From Pseudonocardia nematodicida (lineage in GTDB: Bacteria; Actinomycetota; Actinomycetes; Mycobacteriales; Pseudonocardiaceae), in contig NZ_JBEDNQ010000001.1 of the NCBI RefSeq assembly GCF_040105385.1, positions 882,476 to 946,475 on the forward strand: a stretch of DNA of 64,000 nucleotides, read 5' to 3'. Positions within the stretch are counted from its first letter, which is position 1; every line of letters starts with the position of its first letter. The notes under the pieces were generated by a model that had not been told where the DNA came from, did not search any database, and saw only the letters and a list, made by a program, of their open reading frames with translations. The position numbers were made by a program, and so were the translations under genes. Positions 17,724-25,965 of this stretch are shown piece after piece.

Positions 17724-18257
17724 ATGACCGAGTACTACGACGCGTTCGCGATCAGCCCCGTGCCCGCCCCCGGCCCGGACGCGGTGGCGCCGGAGCCGTT
17801 CCGCGGGATCTACGGAATACCCGCGTTCGTCACGATCCCGACCGTCGACCTGGCGACGTCGGTGGACTTCTGGGTCCGCGGCCTCGGCTTCTTCGAGCTG
17901 TTCGCCGTCCCCGGCACGCTCGTGCACCTGCGCCGGTGGGCGTTCCAGGACGTACTGCTCGTCGCGGCCGGGACCGCCCCGGAGCAGCCACCGGCGATGA
18001 GCGTCAGCTTCGCGTGCGTGCTCGGCGAGATCGAGCCGCTCGTCGCGTCCTGCCGGGCGGTTCGGCCGGGCTCGGTCGAGGGCCCGCGGGACACCCCCTG
18101 GAACACCCGCGACGTCGAGGTGGTCACCCCGGAGAACGCACGGGTCGTCCTGACGGCGGCGAAGGTCCTCGATCCGTCCACTCAGGAGGCACGGAACCTG
18201 GCGGCGATCGGGATCAGCCCGCCGAGTGGTCGCGGCGACAATGGGGAGCATGCCTGA
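17724..18257 (+). CDS. VOC (glyoxalase/bleomycin-resistance) superfamily protein
   Basis: A 177-residue protein with a single vicinal-oxygen-chelate module: GIPAFVTIPTVDLATSVDFW then LGFFELF, and a C-terminal strand DVEVVTPENARVVLTAAK. VOC proteins bind or modify small molecules, including antibiotics, or act as metal-dependent lyases. The metal ligands are not clear here. It overlaps the downstream MerR/TipAS gene and sits behind a MerR-type promoter, which suggests drug-induced expression of a binding or resistance protein (inference). Confidence 0.82.
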   Translation: MTEYYDAFAISPVPAPGPDAVAPEPFRGIYGIPAFVTIPTVDLATSVDFWVRGLGFFELFAVPGTLVHLRRWAFQDVLLVAAGTAPEQPPAMSVSFACVLGEIEPLVASCRAVRPGSVEGPRDTPWNTRDVEVVTPENARVVLTAAKVLDPSTQEARNLAAIGISPPSGRGDNGEHA

Positions 18258-19053
18258 TGTCACCGACGCCGACGGCCTGACCGTCGGCCGGGCCGCGGCG
18301 CGTCTGGGCGTGACCGTCCGGACCCTGCACCACTGGGACGACATCGGCCTGGCCACGCCGTCGCTGCGCACACCCGCCGGGTACCGGCTCTACACCGCCG
18401 GCGACCTGGACCGCCTGCACCGCATCGTCGTCTACCGGGAGACCGGCCTCGACCTGGACCGCATCCGGGCGGTGCTCGACGACTCGGCCACCGACGTGCC
18501 CGGCGCCCTGCGCGCGCAGCGGGCCCTGGTCGCCGAACGGATCGACCGCCTGCAGCAGCTCGGGGCCGGGCTGGACCGGATGATCGACGCCCACGAGCGC
18601 GGTCTGCTGCTCACCGCCGAGCAGCAGGCCGCGATCTTCGGTCCCGGGTGGGACCCGGCCTGGCCCGCCGAGGCCCGTGAGCGCTACGGGCACACGGCGC
18701 AGTGGCAGCAGTACGCGGAACGTTCGGCCGCACGCGGGCCGGCGGAGTGGCGGGCTGTCGCCGACGCCGTCGCCGATCTCGACCGCACCCTCGCCGAGGC
18801 GATGGATGCCGGGGTCGTACCCGGCAGCCCGGAAGCGAACCGGCTGGTCGAGCGGCACCGCGAGGTGTTCGCGGCGTACTTCCCGCTCACCAGGCAGATG
18901 CAGGTCTGCCTCGCGCGCACCTATGAGACCGACCTCGCGTTCGCGGCGCACTACGACGGCGTCCGCACCGGCCTCGCCGCCTGGTTCCGCCGGATCGTCG
19001 ACGCCGACGCACGCGCGCACGGCATCGACCCGGACACGGCGACGTGGCAGTAG
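18250..19053 (+). CDS. MerR family regulator with TipAS antibiotic-recognition domain
   Basis: About 267 residues. The N-terminal MerR winged helix is LTVGRAAARLGVTVRTLHHW followed by GYRLYTAGDL, then a coiled-coil segment (ERIDRLQQLGAGLDRMIDAH). The C-terminal half (about 125-267) resembles TipAS, with AEARERYGHTAQW and a final all-helical globin-like bundle, which in TipA covalently traps thiopeptides. Starts at 18226 (GTG), 18241 and 18250 are possible; 18250 gives the usual N-terminal length. It is translationally coupled to the VOC gene and should activate the promoter at 17686. Confidence 0.9.
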   Translation: MPDVTDADGLTVGRAAARLGVTVRTLHHWDDIGLATPSLRTPAGYRLYTAGDLDRLHRIVVYRETGLDLDRIRAVLDDSATDVPGALRAQRALVAERIDRLQQLGAGLDRMIDAHERGLLLTAEQQAAIFGPGWDPAWPAEARERYGHTAQWQQYAERSAARGPAEWRAVADAVADLDRTLAEAMDAGVVPGSPEANRLVERHREVFAAYFPLTRQMQVCLARTYETDLAFAAHYDGVRTGLAAWFRRIVDADARAHGIDPDTATWQ

Positions 19054-19183
19054 CCACGGCGCGGCACCCCGGCCGTCGCCGACACCCCGCCCCGGTCGTC
19101 GCCGACACGACACCGGCTCCACGGACATCCCGAACGACCCGTCTCTCCACGGGACTCGCGATGTTGCGCGCCCAAGACCACAC

Positions 19184-19291
19184 GAGGGGCACCTGAGGGT
19201 AGTTCGATCATGTAGCGACAGCCCTGGTGTGCCCCTCACGCCTGATCTGACCGCCCGCGTTCGAGTGCGGGCACCCATACTTGCGATCAGG
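19184..19291. repeat. Two nested stem-loops upstream of the DUF222-HNH gene
   Basis: In the 309-bp gap 19054-19362, GAGGGGCAC (19184-19192) pairs with GTGCCCCTC (19229-19237), with inner AGGG/CCCT arms. Immediately after, CCTGATC (19241-19247) pairs with GATCAGG (19285-19291) around an inner CCCGC/GCGGG stem. They could be a terminator for the MerR gene or a regulatory structure. No gene is visible in this gap. Confidence 0.5.
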
Positions 19292-19349
19292 GGTCGCCAA
19301 GCGGTCGGTTTCACGCGCCGAAAGACCGGAAACCGCAGCTCACAAGCCC

Positions 19350-19369
19350 TATAATCGAACGCATGAGCG
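19350..19369 (+). promoter_or_regulatory. Leaderless promoter with degenerate LexA-like box
   Basis: TATAAT (19350-19355) lies 7 nt before ATG 19363, so the mRNA should begin at or beside the start codon. CGAACGCATGAGCG (19356-19369) matches the left half of the actinobacterial LexA box found before recN here, but the right half is degenerate. Confidence 0.5.
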
Positions 19370-21135
19370 ACCACATCGATGGCGGGCAGGCCGTCCTGGC
19401 GGCGGTGCCGGTCGAGCTGTGCGCGCATGGCTGGCCGCCGTCGGTGTGCCGGGAACTCTGCGACCAACTCGATGAGCACGACGAGCCGTGGGGGCTCGCG
19501 GCGCTGCCCGACACCCCGGTCGGGCCCGGCCTGGCGCTGCAGGTCCACACCGCCGCCGCCACCGCGCAGTTGTGTACCGATACCGACTTGCTCACTCTCG
19601 CCGAGAGCGCGGCCCGGCTCCGGGAGTGTTTCTCGGCGGTGACGATGCGGATGGTCGGGGTCTTCGCCGCCCGTCACCCACCCGGTAGCAGTGCCGCCCC
19701 GCCCGACGCCGACCCCCGTGCGATCTCCCCGGTCTCGCGCTGGCTGCCCGACCAGATCGGCTTCGTGTTCTCGGTCTCCCGCGAGGAAGCCCTGTCGATG
19801 ATCGCGCGCGCCCGCCGGTTCACCGACGTCCTGCCCGCCACGTTGGCCGCGTGGGAGGCCGGACGGATCGACGAACGCCGCGCCGACCAGATCGCCAACG
19901 CCACCACCGTGCTCTCCGACGACCAGGCCCGCGAAGTCGAAGCGGCCGTGCTGCCCGGTGCCGGGGAGGTGACCCGCCGTCAGCTGTCTGACCGGATCCG
20001 GCGCGCCATCGCCCGCCTCGACCCTGACGGGGCCCAACGCCGGCATGCCGTCGCCAAGGCCGACCGGCGGATGTCGATCAGCCGCGGTGAGGAGGGCATG
20101 GGATCGCTGTGGATCTCCGGGACCGCCGAGCAGACCGAAGCCTCCTGGCGGTGTGTGGACCGGATGGCCCGCTCGCTGGGTACGCAGGACACCCGCACCC
20201 TGGACCAGCGCCGGGTCGACATCGCCCACCACCTGTTGCAGGGCACGATGTCGGTCACCGACCTGGGCGCGGTCGAGTCCGCGGTGGCGAGCGTGCTCGC
20301 CGCGGCGCAGGGCACCCCGGTCCCGCCCGACGCCGCCGACCACTCCGGCGGCGACGACGGAACCCACACCACCGCACAGCCCGACACACGACCCGGCGCC
20401 CACGGCACGAACGGCCAGGACACGACCGGACAGGCCCGGCAGTCCGAGACCGGTACCGCGCCTGCCGCCCCCGCGGCGATCGTCTCGCGGGAGGTGATCG
20501 CCGCGGCGGTCGCCCAGGCCCTGGCCACCAAGCCGGACCCGAACACCGTGATCGGGCGCAAACCCCTGATCCAGGTCGTGGTCGGCCTCGACACCCTGCT
20601 CGGTTCCGAGCGCCCCGCCGAACTCGCCGGCCACGGACCCATCCCCGCAGTGACGGCCCGCGCCCTGGCCGCCGGCGGATCGCTCGCCCGGATCGTCACC
20701 GACCCGGTCACCGGGCAGTGCCTGGACTACGGGCGCAGCACCTACGCGCCCCCGGCCAACCTCGACGACCACGTCCGCGCCCGCGACGGCCACTGCCGCG
20801 GAGCCCTCTGCACCCGCGACATCCGCGAGCTCGACCACCACATCCCCTTCGGCGGCGGCCACCACGGACACACCAGCGCCGAGAACCTGCACGGCTTCTG
20901 TACCGGGACCCACAAGCTGAAAGACGCCCCCGGCTGGCACGCCATCTCACTGCCCGACGGTGGCCTGGAATGGATCAGCCCCTGCGGCTGGACACGCACC
21001 ACCTACCCCAAGGACTACACACCCTTCACCGACCCACTACCCCAACCACCGGCCGCACCCGCGGCCCCTCCGGACGAGACACCGGCGGACCCCGGTGAGG
21101 TCGTCGTGGACCCGGACATGCCGCCGCCGTTCTGA
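19363..21135 (+). CDS. DUF222 domain HNH endonuclease (13E12 repeat family)
   Basis: A 590-residue protein. The DUF222 region spans about residues 60-330 (LPDQIGFVFSVSREEALSMI, DERRADQIANATTV). A Pro/Thr/Gly-rich linker follows, then a C-terminal HNH nuclease (HCRGALCTRD, LDHHIPFGGGHH, SAENLHGFCTGTH). These proteins are multi-copy in Actinobacteria, particularly as 13E12 repeats in mycobacteria, and their role is unsettled. Mobile-element and DNA-damage links have been proposed. A strong TATAAT sits directly before the ATG. Confidence 0.95.
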   Translation: MSDHIDGGQAVLAAVPVELCAHGWPPSVCRELCDQLDEHDEPWGLAALPDTPVGPGLALQVHTAAATAQLCTDTDLLTLAESAARLRECFSAVTMRMVGVFAARHPPGSSAAPPDADPRAISPVSRWLPDQIGFVFSVSREEALSMIARARRFTDVLPATLAAWEAGRIDERRADQIANATTVLSDDQAREVEAAVLPGAGEVTRRQLSDRIRRAIARLDPDGAQRRHAVAKADRRMSISRGEEGMGSLWISGTAEQTEASWRCVDRMARSLGTQDTRTLDQRRVDIAHHLLQGTMSVTDLGAVESAVASVLAAAQGTPVPPDAADHSGGDDGTHTTAQPDTRPGAHGTNGQDTTGQARQSETGTAPAAPAAIVSREVIAAAVAQALATKPDPNTVIGRKPLIQVVVGLDTLLGSERPAELAGHGPIPAVTARALAAGGSLARIVTDPVTGQCLDYGRSTYAPPANLDDHVRARDGHCRGALCTRDIRELDHHIPFGGGHHGHTSAENLHGFCTGTHKLKDAPGWHAISLPDGGLEWISPCGWTRTTYPKDYTPFTDPLPQPPAAPAAPPDETPADPGEVVVDPDMPPPF

Positions 21136-21490
21136 CGGTTCCGGCGAGGACCGACACGGCGTCCCCGATGCCCCACATCCGGCCCAGGCGCGGTCGACGC
21201 CTCCAGGACGACGTCGAGATCGAGGCGTTCAGGCGAACGGCTCAGGCTCGTAGGCCGCCCGGCGGGACCGGCGAGCCGGTGACAGAACTCCTGCGCGGGG
21301 CGGCGGCACGGCCGGGTAACGCGGCGAAGCGTGTGTCCGAGGGTGTCACCAGCGGGACCCGGCGACCGGCAGAACGCCACGTCGGGACGGTGACCCCAGC
21401 TGTCGTCGGCCGGGGTTCACGACCGATGGGAGTCCATCCTCGTGAAGGCACCTCGCGACCACCGACCACGAGCCCGGCACCGGTGATCCC
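21136..21490. other. Intergenic stretch of 355 bp without visible genes
   Basis: I see no coding remnant, RNA gene or clear promoter here. The final 20 bp before the start at 21491 have no strong ribosome-binding site. Confidence 0.5.
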
Positions 21491-23632
21491 ATGAGTGAAC
21501 GATCGCACGGCAACTTCGACCGGGCCGTCGAGATCAGCTCCGATCTCCTCACCGTGCTCACCCGGCTGCAACTACCGCCTTCGCTGCTCAGCACGTTCGA
21601 GCTTCCGGTCAGCCTGCCGAGCACCATCGCCGGCGGATCGGAGCTGTTCACGCTGACCGTCGACGCCCAGATCGCATTGACGATCGAGTCCGCCTACACG
21701 AGCCTGCATCCCGACTACGGCCGACTGCCCGGCACGAAGATCGAGAGACTGGCCGACGGCTACCGCGTCCAGACCAGGACCGGGAAGAAGACGCTGCCCT
21801 ACACCAGACCGGCGTACCCCGGAAAGCTGACCTTCCGGATCGGCTTCGACGCCCTGCTGGTCGCAGGCTCGATCTCCATCCCCGCGCTGGGAGTGACCGA
21901 ACCCCTGTCCGACGCGATCGACCGCGTCCTGGGCGCCGGTCTGGGAAAGGAGCTCGTGACGTTCGGGGTGGAGGGACTCCTCTGGCTCGACGGAGATCTC
22001 CTCGCCGCGCCTCGCACCGTCAGGATCGACCCGGATCTGCCGCCCACCGGCGGCAACCTCGCGCACGACGTACCGGTCGCCCTGATCGGCACGACCGGTA
22101 TCGGGGCCGCCGTCGTCGACGCGTCCGTGGTGGACAGCAACCTCTTCTTCCTCGCGTTGATCGACCTGGCCGAGGGGATCGCCCAGATGGTGGGCGCCTC
22201 GCCGGCCCAGGTGGCCACGCTCGACCGGTTCCTGCGAGAGCAGCTGGTGGGCGCGCTCGAGGGCGCGTTGTCGTCGGCCGGCCCGGCCCTCCTCGCCGGA
22301 CTCGGCGGCGGCCCGGGATCGGGGACCGATCCCGGCGAGTTCATGCTGTACCGGCCGACGACGGCGGTCCTGGTCTCCGGCGAGGCGCCGCAGCAGGTCG
22401 ACGTCGCCGCCACCGGGAACGGCTTCGTCCTGCTCATGAACGACGTGGAGAACCCGGACTCCGACCCGGCCCTGATCGACGACTCGAAGGTCGAGTCCCA
22501 GGATCCCGCTCAGATGGTCGCCTCCTCGCTCCTCTCCCGCACCGGGGCGATGGCGGTCACCGTCGGCAACGCCGCGCTGCTGTCCATGGTCGCCGAATCC
22601 GTGGAGAAGTCACTGGGGGCCGGGCCCGGATCGCTGTCCGGACCCCCGGGCGCAGGCCTGTCCAGCGCGACGCTGCCCTATTCGGACGGTACGGCGGTCC
22701 CGACGATCAGCGGAGTCCGGCAGTCGACGGGCCAGGAGATACAGATCGCCGTCGCCGTCGACACGGCGCCGATCGGCGGAGCCGTGGAGGTGCGGAGCTA
22801 CCTGGAGCTCGGCATCACGTTCGCCGGCTCCCTGGGGCGCAAGGGGAGCGACAACGTCCTGGTGATCACGCCCAGGTTCCGGCGGTTCACGAGGAGCCGG
22901 ACGACGGCGAAGTGGTGGGCCTTCGTGGTCGCCGCCGTGGCAGCCCCCGCCGTCGCACCGCTACTGGGTGCCGTTCCGGTCGTCGGCGCGATCTTCCCCG
23001 TCGTGGCCCCGACCCTGCACCTGCTGACAGGGGTCGGCGCCGTCCTGGCGGTCCGGGCGATCGTCGACGGTGTCGCCGACGCCGCCACCACAGCGGCCGC
23101 TGCTGCGGTCACCGCGGACGCCCAGACCTCGGGCCTGATCCAGAAGGTGGTGCCGTTGAGCGCTTCTGCCGCCCTGACGTCCGACAGCCGCGACGACGAC
23201 GCCGTGACCACGAGTGGCGTCACCACCCTCCCCTCGTCCACCACGGATCACGGAGAGGCGCTGCGCAGCAGGCCGGACCTGGTGGTTCTCGTCGGGTTCC
23301 GGGCGATCGACGACGACGACTCGGACGTCACCGCCCCGGTCGGGGTGGTCACCTGTCGCGTGCCGGACCCGTCCGGCAGCCCGGACCGTCGCATCGACGC
23401 GCTGGAGATCCGGCTCGCCAACGACGTCCACACCCGGCTCGACCTCGACTCCGCGATCGAGCTCGTGGAGAACGGCCATCTCGTGCTGCTCATCGAGTCC
23501 GCAGGCCCACCCGGCCGGAACAAGCTCGTCGTACGGAGGTCGAGGAGCGGTACGCCCTACCTGACCACCAACCCCAACAGCACGACTCTCGACAACCTCG
23601 GCGAAGTGCCCGTCTGCCATGACCAGACCTGA
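21491..23632 (+). CDS. Unknown 713-residue protein with hydrophobic segment and DUF3892-like C-terminus
   Basis: Residues 1-470 are not recognised. They are rich in alternating hydrophobic strands and amphipathic helices (for example VTLDRF-like and LLAGLGGGPGSG segments) and could form a lipid-binding sandwich, but this is a guess. Residues 474-525 are strongly hydrophobic (WWAFVVAAVAAPAVAPLLG, VGAIFPVVAPTLHLLTGVG) and could span or insert in a membrane. A Ser/Thr/Asp-rich linker (about 560-592) leads to a C-terminal domain (593-712) resembling DUF3892, with DLDSAIELVENGHLV and TTLDNLGEVPVC. There is no signal peptide. It overlaps the subtilase gene by 14 bp. Confidence 0.75.
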   Translation: MSERSHGNFDRAVEISSDLLTVLTRLQLPPSLLSTFELPVSLPSTIAGGSELFTLTVDAQIALTIESAYTSLHPDYGRLPGTKIERLADGYRVQTRTGKKTLPYTRPAYPGKLTFRIGFDALLVAGSISIPALGVTEPLSDAIDRVLGAGLGKELVTFGVEGLLWLDGDLLAAPRTVRIDPDLPPTGGNLAHDVPVALIGTTGIGAAVVDASVVDSNLFFLALIDLAEGIAQMVGASPAQVATLDRFLREQLVGALEGALSSAGPALLAGLGGGPGSGTDPGEFMLYRPTTAVLVSGEAPQQVDVAATGNGFVLLMNDVENPDSDPALIDDSKVESQDPAQMVASSLLSRTGAMAVTVGNAALLSMVAESVEKSLGAGPGSLSGPPGAGLSSATLPYSDGTAVPTISGVRQSTGQEIQIAVAVDTAPIGGAVEVRSYLELGITFAGSLGRKGSDNVLVITPRFRRFTRSRTTAKWWAFVVAAVAAPAVAPLLGAVPVVGAIFPVVAPTLHLLTGVGAVLAVRAIVDGVADAATTAAAAAVTADAQTSGLIQKVVPLSASAALTSDSRDDDAVTTSGVTTLPSSTTDHGEALRSRPDLVVLVGFRAIDDDDSDVTAPVGVVTCRVPDPSGSPDRRIDALEIRLANDVHTRLDLDSAIELVENGHLVLLIESAGPPGRNKLVVRRSRSGTPYLTTNPNSTTLDNLGEVPVCHDQT

Positions 23633-25172
23633 GTCCACCGACGACGTCCGGTCGCCGGGAGCCGAGGTCGTCGTCTCGATCCGGCACCCACGATCGGCCC
23701 GGACGGCGCAGGACATCCTCGTGGATCCGCAGCGGATCGAGGTCCCCGCCGCGGACGTCGAGGCGGGCTGGTTCCACGGACGTCTCCCGACGAACGACAC
23801 GCGGAACGTGCGGATGCTTCAGGACTCAGGCGTCATCGAGTCGATCGAGCCGGCGTTCGTCACGCTCCAGCTTGCCGCCGGCGTCGGCTGTGCCGCGCCG
23901 ACCTACACCCCGAACGCGGGCGACGACGCCTGGTCGCCGCCCGGCGGACCGAGCACCCGCCTCGCGACCGCCCTCGTCCGCCATGGTGTCCTCGATGCCT
24001 GGAACCTCTTCTCCGGCGCCGGCCGGAGTGCGGGTGAGGGGGTGCGCGTCGCGCTGCTCGACACCGGGGTCGACCCACAGTCGACGTTGGTCTCCACCTT
24101 CCAGGGAGGCGCAGCGCCCCCGAGAACCGTCGCTGTGCTCGATGCGACGGGCACCGGCTCGACGCCGATCTGCAACCACGGGACCCGCATCGCGGGTGTC
24201 ACCGCCGGTGGCCTGTCGGCGGCGACCGATCCGATGCCCTACGCGGGGATCGCCTGGGGCTGCGACCTCGTCACCGTCAGGATCACCGACGGCGTCGTGC
24301 TCTCCCCGTTCCACATCACGCGCGTGGTCGACGGTCTCACCCTCGCGCTCCAGCACGATCCGCACGTCATCATGATGCCGTTCGGTTTCGCGACGGACTC
24401 ACCACTCGTGCGAGCCGTCATCGAGTCGATCAGCCGCAACACCGACACGGTGCTCGTCGCGGCGGCCGGCACGCTGGTGCCGTTCGTGGTGTTCCCGGCC
24501 CGGATGCCGGAGGTCGTCTGCGCCACCCTGGTCCAGGGCGGCACGACGGCGGCCGACCCGCCGCGCCGGTACCCCGATCCGGCGGATCCCGTCGAGTCCG
24601 TGGTCGCCTACGGGCCCGAGGTCGACGTCGTCGCCCTGAACGTCCCGGGTGACACACCGACGCACTCCATGACGGGCGAGCCGCTGCCGACCACCCTGGG
24701 TGGCAGCTCGCTCGCCACCGCGATCATCGGCGGCATCGTCTGCCTCGTCCGGTCGCGCTACCCCGATCTCGACCGGGCCGGAGTCCTGTCGAGGCTGTTC
24801 GGCGCCGGTGCCACGTCCGGTCTGCCCGATGTGGGAGCCGGGGTACCGGATGCGTACGTGGCCTGCGGGGGAAGCCGCAGGCTGGACCTCCGGGTATCGC
24901 GGACGGGACTGTCCTTCGGCGCGGAGGCGGTTCCCGACGGCGATCCCGCGCTCCTCGACCCGGTCTGGTCCGACGGGAGCACCGGATGGACCTGCCCGGT
25001 ACCGATGTCCGGGCTCGTCCTCGGCATCACCTGTACCGCGCGCAACCGCCTCGACGGCACATCGATCACGGCTCGCGTCGGAGGGCTCACCCCCCTCCGG
25101 ACCGCCTGGCGCGGGCTCCGGACGGGACGAGGACGACGACCGGTCTCGCTCAGGCCGCGGCGGCCCGGATGA
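23619..25172 (+). CDS. S8 family subtilisin-like serine protease without signal peptide
   Basis: A 517-residue protein. Residues 10-90 resemble an I9-type propeptide (IRHPRSARTAQDILVD ... SGVIESIEPAFV). Catalytic residues are Asp148 in VRVALLDTGVDP, His187 in NHGTRIAG and Ser364 in GGSSLATA. The oxyanion-hole Asn of subtilases (AAGN) is replaced by Thr285 (AAGT), which may lower activity. No signal peptide is visible, so it is probably cytoplasmic. It starts inside the 3' end of the unknown membrane-associated protein, so the two are translationally coupled. Its C-terminus overlaps the convergent hydrolase by 23 bp. Confidence 0.88.
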   Translation: MTRPESTDDVRSPGAEVVVSIRHPRSARTAQDILVDPQRIEVPAADVEAGWFHGRLPTNDTRNVRMLQDSGVIESIEPAFVTLQLAAGVGCAAPTYTPNAGDDAWSPPGGPSTRLATALVRHGVLDAWNLFSGAGRSAGEGVRVALLDTGVDPQSTLVSTFQGGAAPPRTVAVLDATGTGSTPICNHGTRIAGVTAGGLSAATDPMPYAGIAWGCDLVTVRITDGVVLSPFHITRVVDGLTLALQHDPHVIMMPFGFATDSPLVRAVIESISRNTDTVLVAAAGTLVPFVVFPARMPEVVCATLVQGGTTAADPPRRYPDPADPVESVVAYGPEVDVVALNVPGDTPTHSMTGEPLPTTLGGSSLATAIIGGIVCLVRSRYPDLDRAGVLSRLFGAGATSGLPDVGAGVPDAYVACGGSRRLDLRVSRTGLSFGAEAVPDGDPALLDPVWSDGSTGWTCPVPMSGLVLGITCTARNRLDGTSITARVGGLTPLRTAWRGLRTGRGRRPVSLRPRRPG

Positions 25173-25830
25173 CGTCCGCGACCACGTCGGGATTCGACAC
25201 GTAGATCGAGTGACTCCCCGGCGTCTCCGAGACGGTCGACCCGGCCCGCTCGGCCATGGCCCGCTGCGCGGGCGGCGGGATCATCCGGTCGTCGGCGGTC
25301 ACCAGGTACCAGCTCGGCCGCATCCGCCACGCCGGCTCGGACACGACGCCGCCGAGGGCGTCCACGCCCCACGGCACCTGCGAGTCGGCCATGAACGCGG
25401 CCTTCTCCGCGGGCAGGTCCCCGGCGAACGAGTCCGGGAACTTGTCGCGGTCGAGGTGGAGGAAGCCGTGGCGCGGCGGGAGGATCGGGGGCACGGGTGC
25501 CCCCGGCGGCGGGTCGGCGATGAGGGTGTTCACCGACTCGTCGGAGTCCGGGGCGAACGCGGCGACGTAGACGACGGCGGACACCGCGTCGTGCGTGCCC
25601 GCCTCGGTGACGACGGCGCCGCCGTAGGAGTGCCCGACCAGCACCGTCGGGCCGTCCTGATCGTCGAGGACCTCCCGGGTGACGGCCACGTCGCCCTCCA
25701 GGCTGACCGTCGGGTTCTGCACCACGCTCACCCGGAACCCGTCGTCGGTCAGCCGCCGGTAGACACCCTCCCAGCCCGAACCGTCGACGAACCCGCCGTG
25801 CACCAGCACCACGTTCTCGGCATGCGTCAC
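25150..25830 (-). CDS. Alpha/beta hydrolase (EstC/salicylate-esterase-like)
   Basis: A 226-residue alpha/beta hydrolase. VVLVHGGFVDGSGW is the oxyanion-hole region, the nucleophile is Ser in VGHSYGGAV (about residue 80), an acidic residue lies in VTADDRMIPP, and the His is in TPGSHSIYVSNPD. This compact type is common among esterases acting on small aromatic or plant-hormone-like esters. The substrate is unknown. GTG 25830 has GAGGAG upstream; the longer open frame to 25854 adds only seven unconserved residues. Tail-to-tail with the subtilase. Confidence 0.9.
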   Translation of the reverse strand: MTHAENVVLVHGGFVDGSGWEGVYRRLTDDGFRVSVVQNPTVSLEGDVAVTREVLDDQDGPTVLVGHSYGGAVVTEAGTHDAVSAVVYVAAFAPDSDESVNTLIADPPPGAPVPPILPPRHGFLHLDRDKFPDSFAGDLPAEKAAFMADSQVPWGVDALGGVVSEPAWRMRPSWYLVTADDRMIPPPAQRAMAERAGSTVSETPGSHSIYVSNPDVVADVIRAAAA

Positions 25831-25915
25831 GACCTGCTCCTCTCCTCGGCACACCCTGCGCGGACGCCGACGGTGTGCCCGGCGCGCAGCACGCCGAACC
25901 TGTCGATCGACGGGG

Positions 25916-25948
25916 CCCGTCGACCCGGGATCGTCCCGGGCCGACGGG
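25916..25948 (-). terminator. Strong hairpin after the MFS gene
   Basis: CCCGTCG-a-CCCGGGA, loop TCG, TCCCGGG-c-CGACGGG: a 15-bp stem with one mismatch. It lies 18 bp downstream of the MFS stop on the minus strand. No long T tract, as is common in high-GC terminators. Confidence 0.6.
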
Positions 25949-25965
25949 GTGCGGTCGCTCTCCCG

